Both the position numbers and the translations under genes were made by a program. From positions 1 through 50,632 of the forward strand of contig JAFEGV010000010.1 in NCBI GenBank assembly GCA_018239665.1: a DNA stretch of 50,632 nucleotides, written 5' to 3'. The notes under the pieces were generated by a model. The model saw nothing but the letters and a program-made list of their open reading frames with translations, was not told where the DNA came from and did not search any database. Below are positions 1 through 7,773 of the stretch, piece by piece. The stretch is from Verrucomicrobiota bacterium (GTDB lineage Bacteria > Chlamydiota > Chlamydiia > Chlamydiales > Rhabdochlamydiaceae). Every line of letters begins with the position of its first letter. Within the stretch, counting starts at the first letter, position 1.

Positions 1-149
1 CGGATTTCTTCTGATGAAAGATCTAGGCCGGTTCTGACCTTATCAAAGATTTGCCAAAGGCTTTGCAGTACAGGATTCTGCGTTTGCAGTTCACCTAAAC
101 TGGCGGCGGGTTGGTGTGCCGTTAATAAAGCAGTATTTAATGTAGCCAT
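1..149 (-). CDS. N-terminus of an unknown protein, cut by the window edge
   Basis: An open frame starts with ATG at 149 on the minus strand and runs off the left edge. It encodes about 49 residues beginning MATLNTALLTAHQPAASLGE. There is no signal peptide or membrane segment in the visible part, and I do not recognise a family. The AT-rich leader upstream (150-456) resembles the leaders of the other accessory genes here, such as those at 10357 and 21101. The frame is open throughout, but with so little protein visible the call rests on the start codon, the open frame and the leader alone. Confidence 0.55.
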   Translation of the reverse strand, partial: MATLNTALLTAHQPAASLGELQTQNPVLQSLWQIFDKVRTGLDLSSEEI

Positions 150-456
150 TATTAATTCCCCATTTTTAATATTTTATAACCATCATTGTAAGTAATTTTT
201 TAGATGTTGTAAATAATTAATTAGTATTTGCTTTGTTTGAGTATATTATTGATTTAATTTATTGCTTGTTAGTTGTTTGCGTTATTAATAAAGCGGTTTT
301 ATGTGTTTAAGTTGTTTATTATAAAGTATTTAGGTTTATAAACGAGGGGGAGGCATAAGAACAGGTCGGATCGACCTTGCAAATATTCACTTTCAACCTC
401 AAAAATTGAGTTTTAGGTCTATTGACAGCTCACTAGTAATTAGGAGGAAAATAGAG
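150..456. other. AT-rich divergent intergenic region
   Basis: About 307 bases between a leftward and a rightward gene. The sequence is very AT-rich from 150 to 350, as expected for two back-to-back promoters, but no clean -35/-10 pair stands out. A perfect 6-bp stem with a 3-nt loop (AGGTCG gat CGACCT, 363-377) lies about 80 bases upstream of the next ATG. It could be an operator or a short leader hairpin. An AGGAGG ribosome binding site is at 442-447. Confidence 0.5.
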
Positions 457-909
457 ATGCGCATCTTGGTGGTTTTTTTGGCCTTGATCGGGGCTGTACT
501 GCTTTACATGATTTGGAAGAACCTTACGGTCCCCAAAAACATAGGACTTGAGGAAGGGATGCTCCATCCTTGTCCAAGGAGCCCAAACTGCGTGCAAAGT
601 TGTTTGGAAAGCGATGCGGAGCATGCGATTGCGCCCCTTCCTTATCGATCAGATCAGACCTTGGACCAGATCGAGGAGTACCTCAAAGCGCACTACATCG
701 CAAAGGTGATGGAGAAGACTGAGACCTATCTGTATGTGGTCGTCACGACTCCGCTTTGCCGTTATCGGGATGATTTGGAGTTCTTAGTCGTGAAGGACAA
801 AAACGAGGTCTGCGTCCGTTCCGCTTCTCGCGTGGGCTATGGCGATGGGGGAGTGAACCGGGCAAGGATCGAGAACATTCGGAAGTATTTGATGGGTGTG
901 CAACCCTAA
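457..909 (+). CDS. DUF1499-family membrane-anchored protein
   Basis: The 150-residue product has one N-terminal hydrophobic segment (residues about 2-20) followed by a soluble domain. That domain opens with the CPRSPNCV motif typical of DUF1499 and contains a later RSASRVGYGDGGVNRARIE stretch, also typical of the family. The ATG at 457 is chosen because AGGAGG lies 9 bases upstream; a TTG 51 bases earlier in frame has no such site. The biochemical role of DUF1499 proteins is unknown. The product is likely anchored in the inner membrane with the domain outside the cytoplasm. It stands alone between an AT-rich leader and the SET-domain gene. Confidence 0.75.
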   Translation: MRILVVFLALIGAVLLYMIWKNLTVPKNIGLEEGMLHPCPRSPNCVQSCLESDAEHAIAPLPYRSDQTLDQIEEYLKAHYIAKVMEKTETYLYVVVTTPLCRYRDDLEFLVVKDKNEVCVRSASRVGYGDGGVNRARIENIRKYLMGVQP

Positions 910-1005
910 TTTCAATTGAAAAACACTCAAAGAAGTGACAATATTTAATTATTATTGTAATTGAAAGTTAATGAATTTAAATGCTGTTTATTTTATCATG
1001 TTTGT

Positions 1006-1719
1006 ATGAAATACAAGATGCCATTCCAAATTATTGATCCGGCGATCCTCAAGGTCATCCTTCGGGAAGCCCGCAAGCAGAAACTTTCTTTGCTGCGCGC
1101 AAGCGAACAGCATTTAAAGGAGCTTGCCGAGGTGGCTCATTCGATTAAGCATAAGGGCCTTCCTGAATACCTGGTCTGTAAAAAATTACCTAATGACCTC
1201 GGGTATGGAATTTTTTTACATCCGGAAGCGGAACCTCTCGTAAAAGGACAGGTCGTTGCGCCCTATACCGGGGAAACTCTGCTGGTGCCTCAAAATGTCT
1301 CCGATGATGCCCTATACGCCTTTGAGCCGCTATCGAACATCAATCTTAACAGAGAAGAGCAAAAGAAGTTTCATGCGAAGGGGCGGTATCATCCAAGGCG
1401 GCATTATTCTCTCCATGTCGATGCAGACAAGTCGGGAAATTTTACCCGTTTTATCAACCATTCGGAAAAACCCAATGTTGCCGCCGAGCTGGTCAGGATC
1501 CCGCCCAACTCTCACGGTGTGCCTGAATCGCCGCTTGCCGTCATCTATTTCATTACAAAGACGGTGCGTCCGGGCGAGCAGCTGCTTGTGAGCTACGATG
1601 GGGATGATCATTCCTATTGGAGCGCTTTGGACATCAAGCCTTTTCCTTTGTTCGCAAAGACCTTTTATCTCGAAGCCGGGAAAAAAGATCTTCAGATCTC
1701 AAAACCATTTGCCCGATAG
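1006..1719 (+). CDS. SET-domain protein (putative protein lysine methyltransferase)
   Basis: The 237-residue product carries SET-domain landmarks. An early glycine-rich strand (GYGIFLHPEAE) is followed by YTGE near residue 87, the cofactor/catalytic segment FTRFINHSEKPNV (about 146-158), and GEQLLVSYDGDDHSYW (about 190-205), which supplies the conserved Tyr. SET enzymes transfer methyl from S-adenosylmethionine to protein lysines. Chlamydiae are known to have SET proteins, including the secreted C. trachomatis NUE that methylates histones; this gene may be comparable, but orthology is not shown. The N-terminal 60 residues are basic and helical. ATG 1006 is preferred over an upstream TTG at 961, and ATG 1018 is also possible. 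No strong ribosome binding site is visible. An inverted-repeat element begins 11 bases after the stop. Confidence 0.75.
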   Translation: MKYKMPFQIIDPAILKVILREARKQKLSLLRASEQHLKELAEVAHSIKHKGLPEYLVCKKLPNDLGYGIFLHPEAEPLVKGQVVAPYTGETLLVPQNVSDDALYAFEPLSNINLNREEQKKFHAKGRYHPRRHYSLHVDADKSGNFTRFINHSEKPNVAAELVRIPPNSHGVPESPLAVIYFITKTVRPGEQLLVSYDGDDHSYWSALDIKPFPLFAKTFYLEAGKKDLQISKPFAR

Positions 1720-1730
1720 AGCCAAGCTGT

Positions 1731-2170
1731 TATTAACCCAACTTGCCCTCTACCCTCCCTTAGGCGTGTTGCGAGATAGGTGAGATGCAAGATTTGAGAC
1801 GAACCGCAGGTCTTTAGACCTGGGGAAGGAGCAAAGCGCAGCAAATCGCCTATCGCAGCACGCGAGTAAGGGAGTAAGCAGGAAAACAAAAGGCGTCCCG
1901 ATTAAACTTTTAAGCGTCAAACTTTAGGAGTTTTCATGGATACGCAAATTATTGCCATCTACTTTTTTATAGATGAAGTCTTAAAAGCTAATCGATTCTC
2001 TGAGCTTGGTTACATAAAAGAGTTGGTTGCCCAATAGACTGGCTGCGGAGCATAATCTACTTCGCTTTGCTCCTTCCCCAGGCCTAAAGGCCTGCGGTTC
2101 GTCGCAAATCTTGTATCTTGTACTCCTCGCTCAGTCTCTTAGGCAAGGTAGGGGGCAAGTTGGGTTATTA
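1731..2170. mobile_element. Decayed element with ~110-nt inverted arms
   Basis: Two arms, about 1731-1840 and 2061-2170, are inverted copies of each other with scattered mismatches. They share AACCCAACTTGCC at the outer ends and GGAAGGAGCAAAGCG at the inner ends. Each arm also contains a small palindrome (AGGTCTTTAGACCT on the left, CAGGCCTAAAGGCCTG on the right) whose two halves changed together. Between the arms lies a transposase-like fragment (1936-2037). The arms are far longer than ordinary IS terminal repeats. The right arm supplies the stop codon of the neighbouring minus-strand gene (2168-2170). I read it as an insertion-sequence remnant that landed in, or was captured by, a palindromic repeat. 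Confidence 0.6.
1936..2037 (+). pseudogene. Transposase N-terminal fragment (IS982-like start)
   Basis: A 33-codon frame encodes MDTQIIAIYFFIDEVLKANR and continues to LVAQ before a stop at 2035-2037. It is preceded by an AGGAG at 1926-1930. The opening resembles the N-terminus of IS982/IS4-group transposases (MDTQII.IY...DD.LKA), recalled from general knowledge of the family. No catalytic residues survive, because the frame ends before any DDE motif and the right inverted arm follows immediately. It is a remnant and not active. Confidence 0.5.
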
Positions 2171-3361
2171 GTAGATTAAAACGCTTTGGTAGTTGAGGAT
2201 CCCAAAAGCCCATGCGCCGATGATAGCGTGGGAAACGGAAGGACCTACGATCGAGTTTTGCCTTTGATAGAGCCATCCCCAAAAAATGCCGAGCAGAAAT
2301 GCTGCCCCGATAAAGGAGAACGACTTAAGGCCATGGAACATGCCGAAGAGAAGGTTAGAAGAAAGAATGGACAATACGATCCTGTTCGGCGAGATAAAGA
2401 AATTACGGAGGCAGCTTTGAAGACAGCCCCGAGCGATAAACTCTTGCAAAGGGACAAAGGCGATGTAGAGGCCCAGCATCGTGTAAAAACGGGTCTGATG
2501 TTCCGCGCCGCCGAAGAATCGTAGAAAAGGATGATTGGGATCGCCAAATTGAAAGACCGAAAGGTCTTTGAAAGCTGGAATGGTTTTGATCATCATCCAC
2601 TTCAGTCCCACCATGAAGAGCAATAGTGGAATTGTGAATAGGATTGAATCCCATGCGTTCTTTTTCCAGTTTTTCAGCGTCAGGCCGTAGAATTCAAGGG
2701 GAAACCCGCTGTTTTTTACAATTAGAGTTCCGCTTACTGCAAAGCAAGCGATCAGCGCTGCAGAGATAGACCGGATCAAGAACGATTCGGTGCCAAATTG
2801 TTCAAACATTTTTAAAATATAAACATAAAACGTCAGTAAAATGAACAGATGGACGATGAACCTGCCCATCTGGTCGTGGACCTTTGTCAGTTTGAGCTCT
2901 TGTTTTGTCGATCTGATCGCCGTATCATTGGCGTATTTGAGATGTTTTCCCGCTTGAGTTGCCAAGTTGAGGGTAAAACGGGCAAAGATCGGTTTTGTTT
3001 CAGCAAGTTTGCGGAAATCGCCGAAATCAAGGATGAGCACTTCGAGTTGTTCCATTGCCTTGGCCGATGCCAGGCGGATCTCGCCCATCAGAACGTTTGC
3101 TTCTCCAAAGCAGTCGGGAGGCCCTATCGCTGTCAAGGTATAAGGAGTTCCATGTTCCCGGTCTTCGATGATAATGGCCACTTTGCCTTTTTTGATGATG
3201 TAGAGCTGATTTTCCCGGTCCCCTTCATGAAAGATGAACTGGTCTTTCTCATAACCTGCTTCTCGGATATAGGGGCGAAACTCTTTAAGTTCCTCATCTG
3301 AAAAGTTCGCAAAGAGTTCGCTTTTTTTCAGAAAATTAACGACTGGTTCTTCGCCGGCCAT
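2168..3361 (-). CDS. Cyclic-nucleotide-binding domain fused to CPBP (Abi-type) membrane protease
   Basis: The 397-residue product has two parts. Residues about 14-130 form a cyclic-nucleotide-binding-type beta barrel, with a FIFHEGD turn and a phosphate-binding-cassette-like FGEANVLMGEIRLA at 85-99. Residues about 165-390 form a multi-pass membrane domain with CPBP-type motifs: QEFIAR at 306-311 (family EExxxR, first Glu replaced by Gln), FGMFH at 339-343, and His378. CPBP proteins include CAAX prenyl endopeptidases and bacteriocin-immunity proteins. The fusion suggests a membrane protease gated by a small-molecule ligand; that is inference. The stop codon lies in the outer tip of an inverted-repeat arm, so the extreme C-terminus may be recent. 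Confidence 0.8.
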   Translation of the reverse strand: MAGEEPVVNFLKKSELFANFSDEELKEFRPYIREAGYEKDQFIFHEGDRENQLYIIKKGKVAIIIEDREHGTPYTLTAIGPPDCFGEANVLMGEIRLASAKAMEQLEVLILDFGDFRKLAETKPIFARFTLNLATQAGKHLKYANDTAIRSTKQELKLTKVHDQMGRFIVHLFILLTFYVYILKMFEQFGTESFLIRSISAALIACFAVSGTLIVKNSGFPLEFYGLTLKNWKKNAWDSILFTIPLLLFMVGLKWMMIKTIPAFKDLSVFQFGDPNHPFLRFFGGAEHQTRFYTMLGLYIAFVPLQEFIARGCLQSCLRNFFISPNRIVLSILSSNLLFGMFHGLKSFSFIGAAFLLGIFWGWLYQRQNSIVGPSVSHAIIGAWAFGILNYQSVLIY

Positions 3362-3473
3362 CTGACATGCCCTTTGGGTTTATATTTTTATTAAATACTC
3401 TTTTAGATATACAGAAGTAAACTTCAAAGTTGTGTTGAGTATTGTTTTTTTCTTAACTCAAGGTTCGGTGTGT

Positions 3474-3713
3474 ATGAAAACAGCTCTTTCTTTTTTGTCC
3501 CTTCTATGCCTAGCTTCATGCGGAGGTAGCAACGGAGGATGGTATGAAGATGATTCCTATTACGGCGATGGGTATTATGACCACCACCGTCATGGGCATC
3601 ATGATCATGATGACAAGCACGGGCATCATGGCGACCGCCATGGAGATCATCATGGAGACCATCACGGCGGCGGCCATCACGGCGGCAGTCACGGCGGCGG
3701 ACACCATCATTGA
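3474..3713 (+). CDS. Small His/Gly-rich lipoprotein
   Basis: The 79-residue product opens with a lipoprotein signal peptide (MKTALSFLSLLCLASCGG; lipobox LASC, lipidated Cys at about 16). After a short GGWYEDDSYYGDGYY linker, the rest is a low-complexity run of His, Asp and Gly (HHRHGHHDHDDKHGHH, then HGDHHGDHHGGGHHGG). Such a sequence can bind Ni, Zn or Cu. A cell-envelope metal-binding or metal-storage role is plausible but unproven. The ATG at 3474 gives a perfect signal peptide; an upstream TTG in frame would spoil it. The trinucleotide-like base pattern makes alternate frames look open, but those are shadows. Confidence 0.75.
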   Translation: MKTALSFLSLLCLASCGGSNGGWYEDDSYYGDGYYDHHRHGHHDHDDKHGHHGDRHGDHHGDHHGGGHHGGSHGGGHHH

Positions 3714-3718
3714 TCTTA

Positions 3719-3818
3719 GAGGGAATTGCAAAACTTCATTCGAGCCCAAATCTGCGCTTTCTTCTCCGGTCTTGAAATCATCAAATTTGGACAGCGAAGC
3801 GAGTTTTGCAATTCCCTC
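3719..3818. repeat. Short copy of palindromic repeat family A
   Basis: The element is bounded by 17-nt inverted ends, GAGGGAATTGCAAAACT at 3719-3735 and its exact reverse complement at 3802-3818. These are the same ends, with one or two changes, as the longer elements at 39323-39495 and 41883-42064. The interior is shortened to about 65 bases but keeps a block near the right end (ATCATCAAATTTGGACAGCGAAGC) resembling the others. It appears to be an internally deleted copy, lying just after the His-rich lipoprotein stop. Confidence 0.7.
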
Positions 3819-3831
3819 CTCATTAGATCTC

Positions 3832-3858
3832 TTTCCGACTCATTCGTGAGATCGGAAA
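3832..3858. terminator. Hairpin with TTCG loop between convergent genes
   Basis: A stem of TTTCCGA-CTCA pairs with TGAG-a-TCGGAAA around a TTCG tetraloop, with one bulged A. A second small stem (AAACTG tag ACAGTTT) follows immediately. There is no long T run, so it may act as a bidirectional, weakly intrinsic terminator for the lipoprotein gene and the opposing aldo-keto reductase gene. Confidence 0.5.
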
Positions 3859-3935
3859 CTGTAGACAGTTTCTATAAGACATGTGAAAAAAATATCTGAT
3901 TTTTCCAGGCAAAGCAGGTTAGTCAAGAGGTCTAT

Positions 3936-4895
3936 TCAATGCAGGTCTAGCTTTTGTACGTCTTGAGTCATTTGATCGATCAGTTTCATATCCTGGTCTG
4001 TCAGTTTCCAGTCCCAGATCGATCTGATCGGGTCAAGTTGCTCAGGCTTTCTAGCTCCCCAAAGAGCTACGCTGACCCCTTTATCGATCGCCCATCGGAT
4101 CGCCAGTGCGAGGACGGAGCGCTGATGCGTTGATCTGGCCCAACGGTCTAGTTGTTGGACTGCGCTGAGATACTGGGATAATTGGGGATCTTTAAATTTC
4201 GGATCGTTTTTTCGCAAGTCATCCCCTTTGTATACAGTATCCTGAGTGATTTTTCCTGTTAGGAGTCCTCTGCATAAGGACCCGTATCCGAGGACCGCTA
4301 TCTGATTTTTCAAGCAGTAGGCAAGCTGGCTTTCTTCCGCTTTTCGTTCAAAGAGGTTAAAAGGGGGCTGGCAAGTGTGCAGGGGCGCAGTTTTTCGAAA
4401 AGCTTCCATTTGCTCCACAGAGAAGTTACTGACCCCGATTGCTCGTATTTTACCTTGTTTCATCAGTTTGTGCAGAGTATCGGCGGTCTCTGCGATCGGC
4501 GTATTTGGATCTGGCCAATGGACCTGATAGATGTCGATGTAATCGAGCTGAAGGCGTCGAAGGGAATCCTCGCATTCTTTGATGACGGTCGCAGCGCTGG
4601 AGTCCCGATATACGTCTTCTTTGCTTCTCCAAGATAGACCAAATTTTGTGGAAATAATGACGTTTTCCCTATTTCCATATTGTTTTAAGGCCTTGCCGAC
4701 AATTTGTTCCGAAAGCCCGAACCCATATACCGCAGCGGTGTCGATGAATGTAATCCCTTCATGAAGGGCCTTGATGACGGTTGCGATCGAGTCCTTTTCA
4801 TCAGACCCGCCCCACATCCATCCGCCGATGGACCAGGTTCCCAGTCCGACGCGAGAGGCTTTTTTATTGAGATTAGGAAGTGTTGTGTATTCCAT
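3936..4895 (-). CDS. Aldo/keto reductase
   Basis: The 319-residue product is a complete NADPH-dependent aldo/keto reductase of TIM-barrel fold. The catalytic tetrad is visible: Asp52 and Tyr57 in IDTAAVYGFG, Lys84 in ISTKFG, and His126 in IYQVHWPD. The substrate cannot be read from sequence. ATG 4895 is preferred over a TTG one codon earlier because an AAGGATA lies just upstream, inside the end of the preceding hydrolase gene. Only 6 bases separate the two genes, so they are almost certainly co-transcribed in the order hydrolase then reductase. Confidence 0.9.
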   Translation of the reverse strand: MEYTTLPNLNKKASRVGLGTWSIGGWMWGGSDEKDSIATVIKALHEGITFIDTAAVYGFGLSEQIVGKALKQYGNRENVIISTKFGLSWRSKEDVYRDSSAATVIKECEDSLRRLQLDYIDIYQVHWPDPNTPIAETADTLHKLMKQGKIRAIGVSNFSVEQMEAFRKTAPLHTCQPPFNLFERKAEESQLAYCLKNQIAVLGYGSLCRGLLTGKITQDTVYKGDDLRKNDPKFKDPQLSQYLSAVQQLDRWARSTHQRSVLALAIRWAIDKGVSVALWGARKPEQLDPIRSIWDWKLTDQDMKLIDQMTQDVQKLDLH

Positions 4896-4901
4896 CAAAT
4901 A

Positions 4902-5600
4902 TTATCCTTGTTGAGTGATAAACGTCCGTATCAGAGCGATCGTCTCTTCCGGTTTTTCGATCGGGGAGCAATGGCCGCACTTCTCAATAACTTTCAATTG
5001 GGAATGCTTAATGCCTTTATTCATGATTTCTTGTTCTGAAGTGGGAAAAAGCTGGTCCTCCCTGCCATGGATGATCAAGGTGGGCATCGTGATTTTTGCA
5101 AGCAAAGGCAGCGAGACATAATCGTTCAGCATCGCTTGCATTTGATCGATCATCACGCCTGTTTTGCAATGTTCAAACATCTTATGGACTTTTGCGATCA
5201 GTTCCGGGTTATTTAAACTATCAGGGTGCAATGCAAAGGGGAGGTGGCGGGAAAGCACTTGGTCGACATCCCCATTTTTCAGATCGCGAAGGAGGTCTTT
5301 TTGAATTTCGTTCAGTTTAGGATCGGGACTTGCCCAAGTATTTGCAAGGATGAGCTTGGAGATCCGTTCAGGGGCTTTTGCTGCAGCTTTGATCGCTACC
5401 CAGCCTCCCATGGATTGGCCTGCAAGAATGAACTGCTGCGGCGCATTCGTTAACAAATACTCCACCATCTGGTCGCGGGAAGTCTGTTGGTTTAAGACGA
5501 TCACCTTGCAATCAACAACGTCGGAAAGGCGTTGGGTGGCATATTCCCACAGGGACTCATTCGCCCCCCATCCAGGTATCAGTACAAGTGTAGGCTTCAT
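4902..5600 (-). CDS. Alpha/beta hydrolase, BioH-like carboxylesterase
   Basis: The 232-residue product is an alpha/beta-hydrolase of the size and layout of BioH (pimeloyl-ACP methyl ester esterase). It opens with LVLIPGWGANESLW, has the nucleophile elbow GQSMGG with Ser63, and ends with HGREDQLFP (Asp182) and KCGHCSPIEKPEE (His210). A BioH role would cap the early steps of biotin synthesis, but no bio genes are in the window, so only the hydrolase class is firm. The ATG at 5600 is chosen because the in-frame extension to 5708 runs into the repeat element at 5639-5812 and adds no conserved sequence. It forms an operon with the downstream aldo/keto reductase. Confidence 0.8.
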   Translation of the reverse strand: MKPTLVLIPGWGANESLWEYATQRLSDVVDCKVIVLNQQTSRDQMVEYLLTNAPQQFILAGQSMGGWVAIKAAAKAPERISKLILANTWASPDPKLNEIQKDLLRDLKNGDVDQVLSRHLPFALHPDSLNNPELIAKVHKMFEHCKTGVMIDQMQAMLNDYVSLPLLAKITMPTLIIHGREDQLFPTSEQEIMNKGIKHSQLKVIEKCGHCSPIEKPEETIALIRTFITQQG

Positions 5601-5638
5601 AGTCCGTCCCAGGTTGAGAGTTAAAGTAGTTTCGGTAA

Positions 5639-5812
5639 ATACCCAAACAACATCAAAAGTTGGTTTTTGACAGCGTCGGACAGTCACTAAATTTGAACCC
5701 GCCTGCATCGCTTAAGCTTATTCAAGTTGAGCTGTTTCGTCGCCGACAGAGCCTGGCTCAAATTTAGGACGCCTCCTTGTCAAATTCCCAACTTTTGATA
5801 TTGTTTGGGTAT
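5639..5812. repeat. Palindromic repeat family B, copy 1 (174 bp)
   Basis: The 25-nt inverted ends (ATACCCAAACAACATC... and its complement ...ATTGTTTGGGTAT) match at 24 of 25 positions. The interior is also largely self-complementary; for example CACTAAATTTGAAC on the left pairs with GCTCAAATTTAG on the right. The element at 15748-15921 is the same length (174 bp), in the same orientation, and clearly related inside (CCGCCT.CATCGC..AA.CTTATTCAAG.TGAGC). It lies between the hydrolase and the RasGAP-like gene, overlapping the probable hydrolase promoter region. Confidence 0.8.
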
Positions 5813-5868
5813 AACACCATCAAATTTTTTCGGGAATTTATTACTTAATTTTCTTGAAAATTCCGGTT

Positions 5869-7773
5869 TTATGAGGAGCGGAGAGGGAAATTTTTGTTAA
5901 TGAACTCATGATGCACGCCTAAAAATTGATCGTAGATCTCATTGAACGACTCGAACACTTCGTCATGTTTTTCAGTGCCAAATTTAACCTGGTTGGACAT
6001 GGCCTGGGTCATTTTTGTTAAATTGATCAAGGAATCCACTTCGACCGGAAGCTTGCCGAGGTAAAGTAAAAAGGGGTTAAGGATCCTGAGGAAGAAGATT
6101 TCTCCGACTAAGACCTCTGATTGGATAAAAGCCTCTTCGGGGGGCAAAGTTTCTCTGAGCTTAGTAAAGATTTGGCTTCTTCGCATTGAGAGCAGATCTT
6201 GGCAGGCTGGGGGGATCGGTTCAGCATATAATGTTTCTAAAAAGAAGCGGAAGAAATGTGTGCAGGCTTCGATGTTTTGCAGGATGATCGCTCCACGGAT
6301 TTCTAATTGCTTTTCTGGATCCAGTTGATCATATCCTCGATGAGTTTGGAGCAGGGTTTGGTGGATTCTTTTATCATTTAAGCAGAGGTCTGCCGGAGAA
6401 GCTCCTCTTCTCCAATAGCCGGCTACCTCTTTTCTCATCCGTTTCAAATAGTTATCTAATAAAGCGGTCCCATATTCCTTATGCAGGGAAGAGGAGAGGT
6501 GGACATCCCGAAACAGTGTCTTGGGGTCTTGCCCTTTAAGATCTTCTAGAGTGTACAGCGAAAGGATGTAGGTCGCTTCGACAGAAGGGGTCTTCTTGTG
6601 ATGAAAACCTGAAATGATGATCTGCGCAAAAGCATCAGGAGGAATGGATTCTTTCTTAATGAAAGAGAGAATCAGAGGTAGGCTTTGCGGATATAGAAGC
6701 GTCGTTGTCAACAGATGGTTCCATCTTTGACTGATCCGTTTGTCTTTGACCAAATGATGGTACTGGGAAAACAGATCAAGGACCAGTTCCATCCCTCCAG
6801 GCCTTTTAAGGCAGGAAACAATTTCAAGAGCGGCTTTCTCGCTTGAAAACTTGTGTTTTCGTTGGGGCATCGCTAGAAGCTCGGTTGCCCCCTCTTCAAA
6901 TCCCCGTGCGGTCAAAGGCGCGTCGTTTGAGCTGCTAGAGGATGTAAAAGCAACCTGGTGGTGCATGGTATGATCGCGGCTTTTTTCCCTCGGCGTCAAT
7001 GCGATCCGCCTAGCTGAGAACTTCTTAGAATGGCGGCTTGTGCTCGCGGAGACATCGGCTTCTTCCTTAGAAAGGGAACGGATAGAGACGGATTTCTTGA
7101 TTTGGAGGCATTTCTCGGGAGACGACGGGCTCCTGAATCGACTGCTAATATCGCCCGGAGAGATCTTCAGGGGTTTCCAAGTGCCCTGTTTTCCCGATTC
7201 TTGGTCAAGCTGGTTGTCCTTAGGCAGAAGTTGTAAATTGAGCCGGAGGCTTAATTGAGAAGAGCTGGATGAGCCTTGATCGCTAGAAGATGGGGAGGTG
7301 TTCAATTGATAGAGGCGGGCGCATTCGGCATCGACGCTTTTTTCTTTTGAAGATTGGCCGACCTCATCGGAAGGAATCGAAAGGAGGGTTCTTCTTTTAG
7401 GTAAAGGGGGAGGTTGGAGAACTGTTTGTCCTGAAAAGCTTGGGGGAATCGGCCTTCTCGAAAGAGAAGGGGAGGGGTGAACCTCTTTTCCTGTAGCGCT
7501 AGGAGGTGGAATAGATCTGCTGAGCAGAGGGGATGATTGCGCCGATCGGTGCTCCTCCATCGGAGGATACGGAAGAAGAGAGGCGCTTGCGCCGTTGTCC
7601 AACCGATCTTCCTCGGCTCCATGCTTTATTGGAGTGGAGATTTCACGTTCCGAGTCCAATGTTTCGGTTGTTTTAGATTCCGCAGCGCTTAGATTCTCGA
7701 ACATTTCTACTAACTGCTCAAAGTTAAGTTCCCTGCTGTTTCGTCCTATAGGTGAAGTCGATGCCATAGTCAT
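5869..7773 (-). CDS. RasGAP-domain protein with disordered proline-rich N-terminus (candidate effector)
   Basis: The 634-residue product has two halves. Residues 1-300 are Ser/Pro-rich and probably disordered, with proline motifs such as PPPLPKRR (121-128) and IPPPSATG that resemble SH3 ligands. Residues about 320-625 are helical and carry Ras-GTPase-activating-protein landmarks. TLFRDVHLSSSL (419-430) matches the arginine-finger loop (TLFR in neurofibromin and p120GAP), placing Arg422 as the finger. FLRILNP (561-567) matches the FLR..NP motif, and KMTQAMSNQVKF plus ESFNEI (587-613) match the K..Q...N.V.F and FN block. Bacteria lack Ras, so a host GTPase target is the natural inference. ATG 7767 (AAAGGA 5 bases upstream) is an alternative start. 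There is no signal peptide. Confidence 0.75.
   Translation of the reverse strand: MTMASTSPIGRNSRELNFEQLVEMFENLSAAESKTTETLDSEREISTPIKHGAEEDRLDNGASASLLPYPPMEEHRSAQSSPLLSRSIPPPSATGKEVHPSPSLSRRPIPPSFSGQTVLQPPPLPKRRTLLSIPSDEVGQSSKEKSVDAECARLYQLNTSPSSSDQGSSSSSQLSLRLNLQLLPKDNQLDQESGKQGTWKPLKISPGDISSRFRSPSSPEKCLQIKKSVSIRSLSKEEADVSASTSRHSKKFSARRIALTPREKSRDHTMHHQVAFTSSSSSNDAPLTARGFEEGATELLAMPQRKHKFSSEKAALEIVSCLKRPGGMELVLDLFSQYHHLVKDKRISQRWNHLLTTTLLYPQSLPLILSFIKKESIPPDAFAQIIISGFHHKKTPSVEATYILSLYTLEDLKGQDPKTLFRDVHLSSSLHKEYGTALLDNYLKRMRKEVAGYWRRGASPADLCLNDKRIHQTLLQTHRGYDQLDPEKQLEIRGAIILQNIEACTHFFRFFLETLYAEPIPPACQDLLSMRRSQIFTKLRETLPPEEAFIQSEVLVGEIFFLRILNPFLLYLGKLPVEVDSLINLTKMTQAMSNQVKFGTEKHDEVFESFNEIYDQFLGVHHEFINKNFPLRSS

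Noticed and set aside
1692..1889. Leftward 65-codon frame over the left inverted arm
   Set aside because: It is made of repeat sequence and the end of the SET gene, with no start signal.
3516..3849. Met/Thr/Ile-rich frames overlapping the His-rich lipoprotein on both strands
   Set aside because: They arise from reading the same CAT/GGC repeats in other frames. Only the frame with a signal peptide and lipobox is credible.
4377..5670. Multiple plus-strand frames over the hydrolase and aldo/keto reductase genes
   Set aside because: They are antisense to two genes with intact catalytic motifs and show no domain of their own.
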